Shown in pieces: positions 1-44,204 of a stretch of DNA of 64,000 nt (positions within the stretch are counted from its first letter, which is position 1; every line of letters starts with the position of its first letter). A program made the position numbers and the translations under genes. Under the pieces are notes generated by a model, which was given only the letters and a program-made list of their open reading frames with translations, searched no databases and had not been told where the DNA came from. The stretch covers positions 14,721,471 to 14,785,470 of the forward strand of contig NC_072472.1 of NCBI RefSeq assembly GCF_027596085.1, written 5' to 3'. Origin of the DNA: Anoplopoma fimbria. Its lineage: Eukaryota > Chordata > Actinopteri > Perciformes > Anoplopomatidae.

Positions 1-1810
1 TTCCTTTTGTGCGAACACATTTCAGCTGTTTCCTGTCTGCCAGATGGCAGGTAGGACTGAAGCTGCGGTGGTCTTACTCCATATTAGCTATTCATTGGTT
101 CTAAAACATTTCTCACTTCAGTCACATCTGCCTCGTTAACTTTTTTTTTTTTATATGTTCCTATCAGTGAGAGGTTTTATTGTATCTTTCTCATAGTAAT
201 TAAGACAACAAAAGAAACAGTAATTGAAACAGGTTTCATTGCCAACAAAAATGTGTCAGCTGTTGTGCATAAATGATGCATGTGCTGTACATGAGCAATG
301 TTTTCAATCTCAGGTCAGTGGATACGATATGGTGAGAGACTGTGCAACTGTGTAACATCAAAAGTGACGGACCCACGGACCCTGCCACCTGTACACTGCA
401 GCGGTGGCATTTAGATGACATTAATCATGGAGATAAGAAGCTGACACTCAGAGGCCACTTGGTTAGTGTACTAATGAGTCAGCAGAGTGTAACACAGCAG
501 GCCTTTAGACAGTGTGAACAAGTAGGATTTGGTCAAGTTACTGTTCAAAGTTTGGGATAAGGTGATCCTTCAATATAACAGAATGTTAATTAATGTAAAA
601 TAATGTACTGTGTTTGTCTCCATATTTGCACGTAGCTTTAACCTTGCCTGTTCAGGACATGAGGACGAAGTAGTTCAAGGTTGTAAAATCATTGGAGGAA
701 GGGTGAATTATTTTTAAAAATTAACAAATGTTTCAGTTACATGCGAATTAAGAGCTGCAAGTTGGTCTTAGGTCTGTAATAAAAATAACTACAGTCAGTA
801 CAGTCTTAGGTTTGTATCATATGTCAGTACGATTTAGGTCTCTTTATGCAATATCTGAGGTCTGGTTTAAACCAGTTTCAGATAAACTTCTAAGTATTTA
901 CTGTAAATGTTAAATCCCAGATTGATTCTAGTGATTTCTCTGCTGATAGTGTGTCATCTACGTTCTGTAACAATGTGTAGTATTTCTTCATGGGTCAATT
1001 ATTGGACAATTCAGTAATCATGAAAATGTGAAAATAAGCATGTTAACCAGACATCTGGTTGTTTCATATTACCTGAATGTTGTCTCATATTACCTGAATG
1101 CTGGAGTCTGTGGCTAAAGATGAAAGAGTATTAATTCAAATATGACACAATATTAACTGAAAATATATCTACTTTGTCGTGTCAATTTAAAAAAAAAAAA
1201 AAGTTTGTGCAGTTTTAATATGACTTTGGATACAGAAAATGTTATTTGTTTTACCATAAAGTTACAATTATTATCCCAGGTTTGTTGTGCATGTTTATTA
1301 GTTCGCTCATAGTTTTTCACTCTGCTAGTAACATAAGTCAAGCAGCAGGTCAGCGTTCGTTCTTGAAGTGGAGAGAGCTCTAAGTGGGGGCTTCATTGGA
1401 CTGGCCAGCGTCCATCGCGGGTCCCTGTGCTAATGAAACAATATAAATCTGTTCCTGCTTGGAACTCAGACATCATTCATTATCATGAATCATTTTTACA
1501 TATCACCTTCCGGCATGAGATATAACTGGCTATCAAATAACTAGACTAGTCTGCATCCTAATGCCTGTAAAATGGTGCTGTTGAGGGCAATTTCCTGTAG
1601 CTGGTACAATTATGTTCTCACTGCTCATACGCTGCTTCACAGTTCACCTGGAACAGGACCAAGAGATATGATTTCAGGTGGGTGGATACAGATTGATTGG
1701 CATGTTAAGCACCTGACCAAATGAAGAGAGCCGAGGGGGAACATTTCAAACATACTTGGTGTGAACACGGCCTTAGACACAAGCACACACCACACACTGC
1801 ATGCTCTCAC

Positions 1811-1954
<144 letters not shown>

Positions 1955-2639
1955 GACTATGCTGTTTTTACAATCTTAAGCAAAGACAGTGAACTGCACT
2001 CGTCCTCTTCGTCACATCACCAAACTCATCATCTTTTAGACTGTGAACAATCACCGAGCAACTGCAGAAATCTCTATGATGGATGTGAACTGCATCAGAG
2101 GAGGTCGCATCAAGTTCACAGCGTACTTATTCCTGGGTGTAAACGGCTATCTGGTCAGGCAACAAGATAGATGAGCCTGCTGTCTAATTGGCCCCCTCTG
2201 ATGATGTCAGCAGCAGAATGAGATGAGTTCATAGTCCAAATTGCCTCCATCTGGTTGCATCGCTCCTGATGTTGTGGTGATGACAGCGATGGACTTATCA
2301 TCGGGGTCCTCGGCTGGGGGATCCTCGCTAAACGGGGAGCTGAATGACTTCAGACTGCATGACGGGGGTTCCTGTTGATGGGATGTTGCATTTCAATCAG
2401 TTGGGACCTCATGCCTGCTTTAGGCCTGACCCATGCATGGCTATGGATGGATTACAGTCCTGGCACTGGCGGTATTTCCACTTTATAAACGTCTGCCACT
2501 GAACGTGGTGAAACAGGGAAAGGGGCAGGAGGTTAAAAAGTGAAGGCTAAGGAAAAAGGGAGAAAATTAAGCCATCAGTGACAGACTGTTTGTGCTGAGA
2601 TTTTGAGGAGAGTTACTGATGATTTTATTTCGATGCTGT

Positions 2640-2900
2640 TGGATGGGCCTTTCCGTAGTTTGCATGTTCCCCTAGTGTTTGCGTTGGTTTTCTCTGGTGT
2701 CCTCTCACAGTCCAAAGACATGCAGGTAAGGTTAATTGCTGACTCTAAATTGTCCATAGGTGAGAATGTGAGAGTGAATGGTTAGCTGTCCATATGTGTC
2801 AGCCCTGTGATTGACTGGCGACCTGTACAAGCTTTACCAATTAGGATCAGCTCCAGCCCAAATGACTTATCCCTGTAAATGACTAGCAGTGACAGTCACG
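2640..2900. repeat. Dispersed teleost repeat containing the 'CCAAAGACATGCAGG' motif
   Basis: The text from the 'gtttgcatgttcccc' stretch through 'tccaaagacatgcagg', 'gactctaaattgtcca' and 'gattgactggcgacctgt' matches, from memory, a very common fish interspersed repeat. Its class was not determined. It accounts for the short open frames on both strands at 2575-2785. Confidence 0.5.
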
Positions 2901-3480
2901 GTAATAAAGCTGTATCAACTTTAACTTCAACTTTTTTCAAAGGAGGACTAATGAGTTAAAATCTTATTTAATTAACTAACATTGTAGAGGTATGGTCCTT
3001 TAGCCATCCTCCCTCTGTATCTGATGAACCTCGTACTATGTTTTATGCACTGAAGTCCTAACGGAAGAGAGAGGTTTTCTCCCACTTAAAGTTCATTATT
3101 TTTGTTGAACTGCACGTCTATTTTACCAAGCTTGAAAGGTTTAAGATATCTATAATTAAAATGTCATTCAACTTTAGAGCTCAAGACTATAGCTACTGGA
3201 TTATTACGCAAAAGAGACCATCTGAATTTGCAACAAGAAAGGTGCACTCAGTAGAGTTTTTCTGATCAGATCAGGTGTGTCTGCAACGACCAATGCTGTA
3301 ATGTTTTATTAAATGAATACAAATCACAACTGCCCTCGTTTAGACCAAAAGTGTGTCAGCCACTTTTTTCACTACCAATGTACTGCCAAAGGACGTAAAT
3401 TCTCTTTGGTATTTACAGTGCGTCTGCATGTGCAAACACATGGGTTCTGTGAATATGTGAGGGTTTACATTATGGGTATG

Positions 3481-3482
<2 letters not shown>

Positions 3483-3542
<60 letters not shown>
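3483..3542. repeat. (GT)n microsatellite, 60 bp
   Basis: Uninterrupted GT run. It lies 100 bp from an (AC)n run on the same strand, so the two form a head-to-head pair able to base-pair with each other. Confidence 0.98.
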
Positions 3543-3543
<1 letters not shown>

Positions 3544-3641
3544 ATGTCAGAGGACGCCTTGCATGAAGTATTGACCTCATCATTCCTCTTACATCAGTCT
3601 GCCTGAAGGAAGGGCAACATGAAACATCTGACGGTGAGAGT

Positions 3642-3780
<139 letters not shown>

Positions 3781-6238
3781 ATCGTTTACATATGTAAAGA
3801 AACTTGGCAGGAAATACGATCAGCTCGTTTTCATGTCCGGGTATTTGAAATTCTATCTCTGACATCACAGAGAAAATACCCTGTGATTTATGCTGAGTTC
3901 ACAGAGGCGCTGCAGAGCATGTGTGACTTTGACTTTCCTGCACAATCACTTTCTGAATCTCACTTTGGTGAGCTCAAGAATTCTCAGGCGACATAAGACA
4001 CTGTTGATAAACCAAACTCACACGCACACATACTCACAAAGTGCGCTGACCTCTCACTCATCCCTTTCCTGTATCCCTCATGTCTTTCAGTCACCTATTT
4101 CCGTTATTAAACACTGATGGATGACCCCTGCTGTATGCTACAGATCTGCAGTGTTTATGTAAAGCGCTGCTCTTTTGGTGTTGTTTTCAATCCTTCAGGG
4201 AAGAGAAGCGCCCCCCCTCTCACCCCGGGGTCGTTGTGAGTCATGGGAAGACGCCTGCTAGTAATGGGCGACATCGCACTGCATAACTCATCTGATGTCA
4301 CAATCTTCAGCTGCATATTGTGATATAAAACGTGTATTCTCCTTTGTCTGTGTGTAACTGTGTGAAAACAAGAGGAGGAAACACTTTGAATTTTAGTGTT
4401 TCCATGCTAACATGATGCACTTCTACCTCAATGACTTAATCAGGCCACTTAAGCAAATGCTTACTGTCTTTAGTTAACATGCGGGATCACTACTGACTGA
4501 AGCATTTAACCGATTTTTTTTACCTTGTTTTCCTCTGTTTTCTCCTAAATCCAGTCATTGCCAGTACATCTTTTTCATTGTCAATCCCTGTCATTGCTGT
4601 TGTCATGTAAGCTATAATGTGCCTCCCCTGATTCACATGGTCTACAGCTACAAGCACAGGGGAGCATGATGCATGCAGAGTTTAATTGAAAATTGATACA
4701 GTTCTCTGTTGTGGGCGAGTGCCTTATTGCTAGCTCAAGGGCGCCATGCAACTATCAAAATGCACATAACACAGTCCAACACTGCCTTGTCACACATATT
4801 GCAAACGGCTGCTAATGAAGCAGTGGGGAATCACTCAGAGAGATGAGTCAGTGCTCACAGGTGCAGAAAACCAAATAATCATACAAAGACTCAAGAATTA
4901 CTGTATTTAATAGCAAACTCAGGTACATTCTAATCTACACAGCAGTGTATATCAATCTCTGACAAAGTTCTCAGCAGCAGTTCATTATACATCCGCAGAT
5001 TTAGAACATGGACTTCGATAGGCTCTGACTACAGACCTGTACTTATAATGCATGCTACAGAACACACTGTCCTTGTGTGTAACATAAGCAAATAGGTGAC
5101 AGGAGTTTTCATTTTGTACCATAAACCAAAAACAACAGTTTGGACTTTAACCATACAAAGGAAAGAGGTGAAATATAGTCATAAAGATTTTATAAGAGGG
5201 TTATGAGTTAAAATCTTAGGACAGCTATGATTTGATAACTTAGGGCAGTGAGAATTATTGATCCCACAGTATACTAAGGTTTAATTTTGGTATACAATAA
5301 CTATGAATTTTGCATAACCAAACCTCTATTAAACAAGTCGGACAGACCTACTGGTGATGCAACATTATGGCCAATTAGGCCGCATAATTCCTGATGTTGG
5401 GCTTTTACAAAGAGCCTGTGGACGTATCGTGAGATTTTTTGTTGTAATCTTAGCAGTCTTTGGCACAGATCAGTAGTGAGAGTCGATCCTACCGAGACCT
5501 TTAGCCTGATACTCACCAGCACTCCGGCTATTTTATGAAGTCAAACAGGTGCATGTCTGTCTGCTTTTCAGTGTCTGGGTCACACCTTTTCTGTCTCCCT
5601 CTCTCCTTCTCTGACTTTACCTCCCTTCTCCTTCCTATCGCTTGCTTTCTCTCACTCCGTCACCCAGAGGGGTAGTAAATTACCAGTCTGTCAGGAGGGG
5701 GCCACAGTCCTCCAGTGCTCACACGCCCATATATAGGCAGCAGACGTTAAGTAAACGTTAGGTAGACGTTAGGTAAACTCAAAACAGGCTTTACCCAGTT
5801 GGTTACTTTATTTGTAACACCAATATGCTCCTAAAGATGAGGGCACATTGCACTGCAGGTGGTGTGCATGTGAGAGGTGGACAGCAGGTTGATGAGGGAG
5901 ACTGTGTGGGTGTTTGTGGTGATGCCTGAATGTGTATGAATCACACTATTTACACACATTACCACACTGACAGCCATATTCAGAAAAAACACCTTAACTT
6001 TGTTTAAAGAACTTTTGGCAATAGAACCTGCGTTTCTGAGCCCATTTTTTCTTATTCCCGTGGACAGCTGGCCAAATGCAGACTACATGATGTCATGTCT
6101 ACATGTTTCCACTGTAACTAAAGCACAATAGAATTTGATAGGAAGAATAATAACAATAATAATCCATTTAAACATTCTGTACAAAGTAAAACCAGAGGAG
6201 GCACAAAGGCAGAAGTAGATTCTTCTACTAATGGTGCG

Positions 6239-6240
<2 letters not shown>

Positions 6241-6328
<88 letters not shown>
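6241..6328. repeat. (GT)n microsatellite, 88 bp
   Basis: Uninterrupted GT run in intergenic DNA. Confidence 0.98.
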
Positions 6329-6330
<2 letters not shown>

Positions 6331-8327
6331 TCTCACTTTTCTTAACTAAATCAATTTTTCTTTCTCACCTTTGCATCACTACTGCTGTCCCTACATGTGT
6401 AACTCCAATACATGCATGAAGTTTAGACAAAGAACATTTTATGCTTTACGTTCATTCACTTCTTTTAAGTAAGAGTCCGGATGCAAAAGAGGAGGATATG
6501 TACTGAAAGCTGAAATATGTTTTTGGTTTGTCTGTGTGGTGCAATATATAAAAGACTGTTGTGGCTTTGTTTATTCACTTTTTTTTCTTTTATGAAGATA
6601 TTTGATTTTATGAACGGCTGTCAAAATGGGAAATTTTCTAATCCTTCCAGGCTTCCAGCATGCAGTTGGAAGGCTGTAGGATGATGCAAGGCAGTTATAA
6701 ACTCACATTTACAGTTTTACTGTCTACATTTCACCAGATTTGTATGCCTCTAGATTTCAGGTACATCAATGTCTGGACAATTTGCAAATGTTTGTTAATG
6801 TTAATGTTTCAGGTGTGAGTGTAATTATTTCAGCACAAAGGACATAACTGTAGTGGAAAGTGGACCCGAACTCTGCAACATGCTGGTTCCTCTGACTACT
6901 TCCTGTCAAGAAGAACCGATTTGAGATTGCAATTCCCTTGCAAGGAGTCCAGACTTCACACCTGCACAAGACTAAAAGAATGTACATCTCTCTAAGCATA
7001 TAGTTTTAATTTCCCCCTTCATTCCTCAATCATCTTACCCCTGTATTATTTCACAGCATAACTATGTGGTTCCATCAAAGCAGAACAGAGCAATAAAACT
7101 ACACTTTAAGACCAATTATGGGTGGTCAGGTAGTACTGCCTCTCTGCTTCTTTCTCTCTAACACACACACACACAAACACACACACACAAATGTACAAAC
7201 ACAGCTATAGAGACCAAGCACACACTCATGCAGCAATACAAATATACAATACACTCCTTTTGTAATTGAGGCGTTTTGGACAGCACTCGGAGCCAAAGGT
7301 TTCCACATGATCACATCTCAGAAACATTTGCAGACTGGTGTAATGCACATGAGCCTCTGCTGCTGGCTCAGTCAGTCACTTGTGATAAGCTATTTCGCAT
7401 TTCATGCTAGAATCTAATGCCTGATGCAGCAGAGATTGGGCAAGCAAATTGTATGCAAGTGTGCTTGATAATGAGATCACCAACAGCCCAGCAGCCATGT
7501 TCGGTTTACCCAGGTGGCCGAGAGGCACACGCCCACAGTGCTACAGGTGAACAGGAATTAAATAAAGAATTTATACTCACATTCATCTTTCATTCAGTCA
7601 TCATCTGCCAAAGGATCAACATATGAAGTATTTCTCCCAACCTCTCTCAATGTTAAGGTGACATTTGCCCACTTACTTCATCCGTTTCTAGGCCCATTAA
7701 CTACAGAGAAAGGATATGTTTCAGAATTTGACATCAACCCTGGGACAGAACCCACCAGTCCAAACATGGAGAAAAATGCCAGCAATACCACTGGTCCTTG
7801 TACAAAAGAAGTACCAAACACTGATTGTTTCCAGGTTTGCTGACTGATGTGACTCTATGGCAACTGGGACTCTGATGGAGAAAAGGTGGAAAGCAAAAAG
7901 CACAAGGCTTTGTGGATTAAAAAAAACTTTGGCCTGAAGGTGACTAACCAGGCAGGGGACATCTTTTAAGATGATGCAACTCGTTACATAACCTCCAACT
8001 TTGTGAGTTATTAGTAAGAGCCTGGCACTGCAATGCTGAAAGGAAAGTGTTTTGCATTTCCTTTTTATAGCCTATTCTTTGTCTGCTTATTCATTTTCCT
8101 CCTTTACTTTCCTGTCTCTCGCTTCTTCAGTATTTTCTCTCCTCCCAGAAGATGCTACTAACTGACTTCAAGGTCACATGGATTCACTTTGGCAGATATT
8201 CATTTATTTGACCAGTCTATGAAAAGCAGGTTTACATTTCAGGTTTTATTTTTATTGACATAACTTATTTATTTCTTTGGCAGCTAGCTCTGATTTTTAG
8301 ATGCTTGACAAGCTACCTCCACCCCCC

Positions 8328-8446
<119 letters not shown>

Positions 8447-8912
8447 CAGACAAAAGGCTACAACTATAATGTGTCTCCGTCCATATCAGTCTCACACTAT
8501 TTTATAAGTATTTATTAGTACCGTGCACAAAGACAAAGTTGGCTATCCATAACATTAAAATTAGTTTCTTGGAGAAGGTCTGGGGGATGAGATAATAACC
8601 TTCATTAACAAGGTTTTCAGTGTTCATCTTGTTTCGATTTTTCACATAAATATTATTTGACAGATAATACAAAAGAAGTACTTATAATGTTATTATTTTG
8701 TGAACATATTTCCAGAGGATTCTGATCGAGAGGTGTTTCTTCTCGACTTAAAAAAACCATAACGCTGTTTGTGAAATCCATAAGGAACTTGTGGCACAAT
8801 GGTCTTTTCTTTTTGAAGTGTCTAGAGAGGGTGAACAGCAGGGATCCCAATTTTTACAATACACAGACTCTTTTAACTTTCATACATGTTCTCTCTCCCC
8901 CCTCTCTCTTTC

Positions 8913-8914
<2 letters not shown>

Positions 8915-8946
<32 letters not shown>

Positions 8947-8963
8947 TCTCTCTCTCTCTGTCA
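8915..8963. repeat. Compound (GT)n(CT)n microsatellite
   Basis: About 30 bp of GT followed directly by a short CT run, roughly 300 bp upstream of the eln start codon. Confidence 0.9.
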
Positions 8964-9260
8964 GACCCCCACTCCCTCTTTTGGGGAGTAGAGAACCAAA
9001 TAAATGCAGCCCAACACTCATTGGGGGGATTAGAACAACCCATTTGGTTTAATCAGGTGATCCAGTGTTTTCTCTCCCACTACCCTTGCCTCCTTGTCTA
9101 GCTTTCTCTGTGTGTCTCTTAGCCAATTACAAAGTGTCCTGTTTTGCATCCTGTCCCCTTTTTTCTGATCTAACTCATTTCCCCTCCTTCTTTCTTAAGG
9201 CCTTGTCAAGCCTTGATAAAACCTGGACCTTGGAAGAGGAGAGGGACATTTGGGAGCGAG

Positions 9261-31809
<22,549 letters not shown>

Positions 31810-33185
31810 GAGACCAACAGACAGGAAGTGACCTCATCAAAACAACAGTGGTGCTACTGCATGATCCCAGATTGTAAATGTCTTACCTGCCATAGAAGCT
31901 AGGGCTTCAACACATTCCACATGTTACACCTTTCATTTGCTTAGACTTTATACAAGGGTCTCTTTCAAATACAGCAATGGTTCTCAACCTGTTAGTGTTG
32001 TGATTCCTTAAAACAAGGCGATTCCTTTGTTGAAGGCTGATGTTCACCATTACACAATAAAAAGTATATAAGGGGATACAATTGTTTGTAATTGTAATAG
32101 CAATTATCCCCCAATGAAGATTTTGTCTTGTGAGGCCAAGCTGTACTATAATACCGATTTTGTTTATTGTTGTTGAACATCATTTGTGTTCCTTTGCAAA
32201 TATCACCGTGGCTACTATGGGTGAAGACTGATACCAAGGACACCCTCAGGGCAGCTCCTTCAGACCTGTCTGCATGCTGACAAAATGTTTAAAATAAAAT
32301 TCTCCAAGGGCATACTTTTACCCAGTTAGACTTGGCTTTCCTACGCATTGTGCATTTTTAGATTTATTAATTCACTGTTTTTAGCTTTTACTCCAAAGTG
32401 CAAACACTTGAAACAGATGGCTGCTATTTTGGGGGAACTGTGAAGGCGGTGTTTTGACTGGTCATTATCTGACCCTGAAAAGCAGTCTGTGTTGGGCTCA
32501 GGCCTCAGCAGATCAACACATGTGGAGGCCGAAGGTCCTCAGCTGTTTACACTCATGAGATTCGGCATTGTTTAATAACTACATAACACAGAATCATTAT
32601 TAGAAGGATGTATTTGTTATGATATTATGATGTGGATTTGATTTGGCTTCTACATTTGCTGTTGAGGTAAGCATTCAAACTTAATGTGAGGTAATATGAT
32701 TAGAAGCCATTGAAATTGCATCTGAGGAGCGTTGATTACTGTTTTTCTTTTTTTGATGTACCTCCTTTAACACTGTTGAGAGATTGTTCACGTTTGCTAG
32801 TCTTTTTAAATTATCCTGACAAAAAGCAGAAAAAGCTGAGTGCTATCTATTTAGTCTCATTTTAACAATTCACGTGCGTTAATACATTATTAAATATTTC
32901 AGTTATTTTGTGTTTGTGTTTGTTATAACAGTTTTTAAAACTTGTGTACTATTATGATTAATATAAATGCTTCGTTTTCTAAATTGTGCTAAATCACATT
33001 GTAGCCTGTGAAGTCATTTGGATAAAAAGTGTTATTGACTCTGATCTTGCATTTGAGCTTACATCTGTCTCTATCATGTAACTCAACATGTGTTTTTAAC
33101 ATCTGTGTTCCTATGTAGAAAATGATGCACTTTGGTTCACTTTCAGACAATGCTCTCTGAAATAAAGAAATTACCAATGACAGTT
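31810..33185 (+). other. eln: eln 3' UTR (inferred)
   Basis: AATAAA hexamers occur at 32293-32298 and 33161-33166. The distal one gives a UTR of about 1.35 kb, similar to the length of mammalian elastin UTRs. No other gene is seen in this stretch. Confidence 0.5.
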
Positions 33186-33398
33186 GTTTCAGGTTATTGT
33201 TATTTTAAAGAGGCTGGAATAATTGACAATGTTGCCTATGTGAAACAGTCAGGGCGGATTTAGGCATAAGATAAAATGAGGAAGCGACATATTCAGAGGC
33301 AAATGTTGGTGTTAATGTGTTGTGGCAGTGATAACCACAAGTTCGGCTGAAGAAAAAACAGACCTGATACTCCATTTCAATGACAGAATCACCCCTCT

Positions 33399-33525
<127 letters not shown>

Positions 33526-34159
33526 GTCTGTCTTTCAGTTTGCAGGAATACCACCATTATGAATTACAGTTTGGAGATATAAACTAAACTGGACTAATTC
33601 TAGAAAATGTACTATGTAACAAAAAAACCCATAAGAAATCGACCGTGATATCAATGTTTGTTCATTACGCTGACATCTTTTGCTCTTCAAGCAAAATGAA
33701 AAGCAGCAGAGCCGCAGTCAAATCCTCAGGGTTCTATGTTGAATAGCATCGTTTTTATTTACCTAATCCTAAAATGTTCATTTCTTGTGCCATAACTGAA
33801 TTGGAGCACTCATAAAGAGATTATATCTGCGCTGATGGGAACAGAACTCATTTTAGAAGAAATACACAGACTTACCATTCTGAGAAAAACACACACTTCT
33901 CTAAACTCATATAAACACCCATCTAGCGCCACACTCTAGGGACTCTGCCGAGGAGCGTAACTGTATCTTGCAGAGGTCAGCATACTGGAAGTAACAGGAG
34001 AGGGATGGTGGAGCAAAATTCTATACTGGGATATGTCTCGATCTTTGTAGCCAGCAGAGGGAGACTGGCCAGATGGTGTCAGTCGGTCAGAGTCTTTTCT
34101 CACACAGCTCCTCTGCACATTAGAGAGGGAACTCATATGCACAGGAAGCCTCTGAGCTC

Positions 34160-34161
<2 letters not shown>

Positions 34162-34237
<76 letters not shown>
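34162..34237. repeat. (AG)n microsatellite, 76 bp
   Basis: Uninterrupted AG run. Poly-Ser/Leu frames across it are artefacts. Confidence 0.98.
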
Positions 34238-34241
<4 letters not shown>

Positions 34242-36304
34242 ACAAAACAGACAACGCCTGCTGCCTGTCACCGCAGAATAAAAGTAGGATCCGCTCATGA
34301 CTACATGCAACCAAAAAGCTTGTTTCTTAACTGGGTGAATTGTCATTGAGAGAGAGTTGTCTATCGGTGAACCGAACGGGCAGAATGTCACGACGGGACC
34401 AAAGGTTTCGGAGGGGAATGAAGGGACGGTAAGAGCCACTGTCATCAATTTGTGCGATGTGTTTTGTGCAAGTGAGAGAAAGAAGAGAAAGAATATAAAA
34501 GCGTAAGCAAAAGTGAGAGACAGAGAAGCTAAGCAAAATGTAGTACAACATCTGCGATGCTTCCTCAAACACAACTCTGCTGTGACAAACAAACTCAAAA
34601 GTAACCTGAGTTGCTTCCATATTCTGTCTACTTTCACATCAACTATGAGTATGTTTATGAAACCAAAACAATAACAGGCTAAGTTATTTCCTTACCAGGT
34701 ATCCAATCAGCCTACAGTACAATCCATAACTAAAACATTTTTTATTTTTGTGGATCCCTGTTTGTTCTGCCCCATCAACAACTCAGGTCTATATCAAGGG
34801 TATATCAGATTCCTCAAGTCAATATCAAAATATGCATATATAATACTGCACACATAACACCAGAGACAATGTCCCTGTAACGCCCAAACACCAAATGTTA
34901 CCTCTTAATATCTACTGTTTTTAAAAGGAAATACAGCAGGGCGACAGACAGAACATGGCGGAAACCATAACAGGAGGATAGGTCATCAGATTCTTAACAT
35001 CACAACATGTTTGTTTTATGTACACCAGAAGCTGGCACTTTTAGTGGCACAGGAACAGATCTCAGGAGATTTATGAATGGCTAAAGATAAGCGTAAGACA
35101 CAGCACAAGACAGGTGAGGGTAATATTGTCAAACAGAGAAATGTGAGGAGACGGGTGGCAGTAGGAAACAGAGACAGGATAAATGACTTAGTTTTCTCAC
35201 GACCAGATGTTTAGCTGGAATCGCAGATGTGAAGCTGTGAGGCTCCACATCCGTTGCCAGCAGCAGAATTACAAAGACAGAGGTTCAAAAATAAACGTGC
35301 AGCTGTCTAACAGTTTTATTACTTAATTATTTCCTCAGCGAAGATTGAGAGGCAGGTCAAATAGAGTTTACTGTACTTCCCATAAGTGTACTGTTTCCCA
35401 AGCAAATCTACTTTCTGTTAGAGTATTTGTATTTACTTTTCTCAAGTCCTACTGAATATGAGCTGCAGCAGTGACCCTTAAGTTTAATATCAATTGAATG
35501 ACCATGTTGTTGTCTCTATCAACAAACAACTTAAAAGTGATCCTACTCCCAGCTAAATAAAGTATTAACAATCTCTACCAGAAGAAGTAATGTTTTTTAC
35601 ATTTCCAATAGCAGCAACAACAGTTTCTTTGGAATGAAGAGAAGAAAGAGTAGAACAGCTGGGTATAGTTGTCCCACTAGTGCCACTAAAGTAGCCTCTG
35701 ACAAGCACAATACAAAACCATACCAATTACTAATTAGCACCAAAGTTAGTAGTAGATGTAGGATCAAGCTTTTTACCACTTTAAGTTGGGTTTCGAGATT
35801 AAAGACTAGTAAATAAAGTGTTGTCAGTGTCTTTTACATTGGAGGAAACCCCCAGCTACTTTATTCTCAATAGAAAGGCAACTTTTTCATTCTCTATTCT
35901 AAGGACAGCACGGCATTAACAGTTGAGGTTGCGAGAGAGGAAACATGGGGCTGTACTCTGTCCAGGAAGTCACTTCCCACTAAGGCTGTTGCTTTGAAGA
36001 GATAAGGAAGCAGGTTTTTGTTGTGCATAGGTATTATTCTCCTTTCAGTTTAAGGCCAGGATGCCATTGGGAGTTTCTGCCTGCACGAACTGAAAGTGAA
36101 CATGCTGCACTGCGTTTAAGCAACAAGAGCTTTTTAAACTGCTGTAATGTTTTCACTTTGTTTAGCTCTCTTTCACAATCTTCGAGTGGGTGTGGCAATG
36201 GAGTTAATTTAAGACATGTGACAGAACAGTGACCTTACATGAGTAGTCCTTTTGTAAGAAGCAGTATTAGTTTGGCATTTGGCTGAATGTGCTCTCTGTT
36301 ACAG

Positions 36305-37245
36305 TGTACAAAGCCTGACAAAAGTATTCACCCCCCATTGGCTCTTTTCCCCATGTTGTTGCATTACATGTTTGAATTAAAATTGATTTTTATCTAGATT
36401 TCATATAATGGACCGACACAACATAGTAATTGTTGGTGAAGTGAAAGGAAAAACAATTAAATTAAAAAAAAAAACAATAAAAAAACAGAAAAGTGCTTAT
36501 GTATTAATGTATTTACTAAGAACCCCATAAATAAGGTCTAGTGTTACCAATAACCTTCAAAAGTCACCTAATTATTTAAATAAAGCCATGTGACAGATCA
36601 TGTGACACTTAGATTGCACACAATCTAAGTGTCACATCATCTGTGACATAATCTCAAGGAGCACCATTAAATCCATTATTACACAATGGAAAGAAATTGG
36701 CACCACATCCAACCTGCCTAAACCGTAATCTCTACAGAGCTGAGCTTTATAGATGAGCGGCCAGAAAAAAATAAAATAAGATTACACATTCGGAGTCTCC
36801 CACATACCTTTTTTCCAACTCCAAACATGTTTTCTTATTGTTTTTTTTTTTTTCTTCTGGACACTCATTCATGAAGCCCAGGTCTGTCGAGTGTACGGCT
36901 TTAGTGGTCCTATGGACAGATACTCCTATCTTCTCTGTGGAGCTTTGCAGCTCCTTTAGCGTTTTCTTTGGTCTCTTTGATGCCTCTCTGATTAATGCCC
37001 TCCTTGCCTGGTCCATGAGTATGGTCCTCATTTGGCAGGTTTGTTGTGGTGCTATATTCTGTCCATTTTTTTTTTTTAATGTATTTAACGGTGCTCCACA
37101 AGATCATGTGACACATTATGTGACACTTGGCTTGCACACAGGTGGATTGTAATTCATTAATTACTTATGTGACCTTTTAAGGTGATTGGTAGCACCAGAT
37201 CTTATTTAGGGGCTTCAAGGCACTGCATAATGCATCATTTCAACA
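36305..37245 (-). mobile_element. Decayed Tc1-like DNA transposon with transposase N-terminal remnant
   Basis: The minus-strand frame at 36747-37031 contains RRALIREASKRPKKTLKEL and then IGVSVHRTT, the paired HTH DNA-binding region of Tc1-family transposases. It is followed by a degraded GLxxxxxxxK..NK and KRYVGDS stretch, then a stop; the DDE catalytic region is absent. Flanking text is arranged as inverted copies: 'ccccataaataaggtctagt' near 36524 versus 'accagatcttatttaggggc' near 37192, plus TGTGACACTTnG motifs on both sides. The left tip 'caaaagtattcacccccc' is a typical element end; the right tip is lost. Non-functional. Confidence 0.75.
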
Positions 37246-37648
37246 CAATCCCTGCAGTGACATTAACTGTATTTTAGCCTCAACTTTGTGCCTTATAAAA
37301 TCATTACATAGTCATTCAACACAAGCAGGGTCAAAGAAATCAAGAGAGGAAAGTTGATGCGTATCAGTGACATAGAAAACGACTGTATGTTAAAAAAAAA
37401 AGGCTACACTGAAGACGATTCATTTATGGTACAACTGGCCTGAAAGTGTGGTACCTGACCCCATGTGTGACGATCTCAGAAGTCGACTTTCCTCGCAAGA
37501 GTCATGTGTTCTATCCCTGATGAAGCTAACATTACTTTGCTCTTACACACCTGTGAAGTATATATCATCTTACATCTGACCTACATATCCATTTGCTCTT
37601 GTTTCCACATCTTACTCGCTCTCTTCCCTGCCTCACACTTTTCTTTAG

Positions 37649-44052
<6,404 letters not shown>

Positions 44053-44204
44053 CTGCACAGCACATTCTGAGGGAGAAAACTATTTATGAAGACATTTGTG
44101 CCTTTTAAAACAACTAGGAGAGAAGTGAGAGATTAATAAAATGGTGTATGGAAGATTAATGCATGGAGAACCCTTCAGAGGCATAAAAATGGGATTCTAT
44201 AATT

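Noticed and set aside
36747..37152. A functional transposase or host gene in the Tc1 relic
   Set aside because: Only the HTH part is left; the catalytic DDE region is missing and the frame decays into stops.
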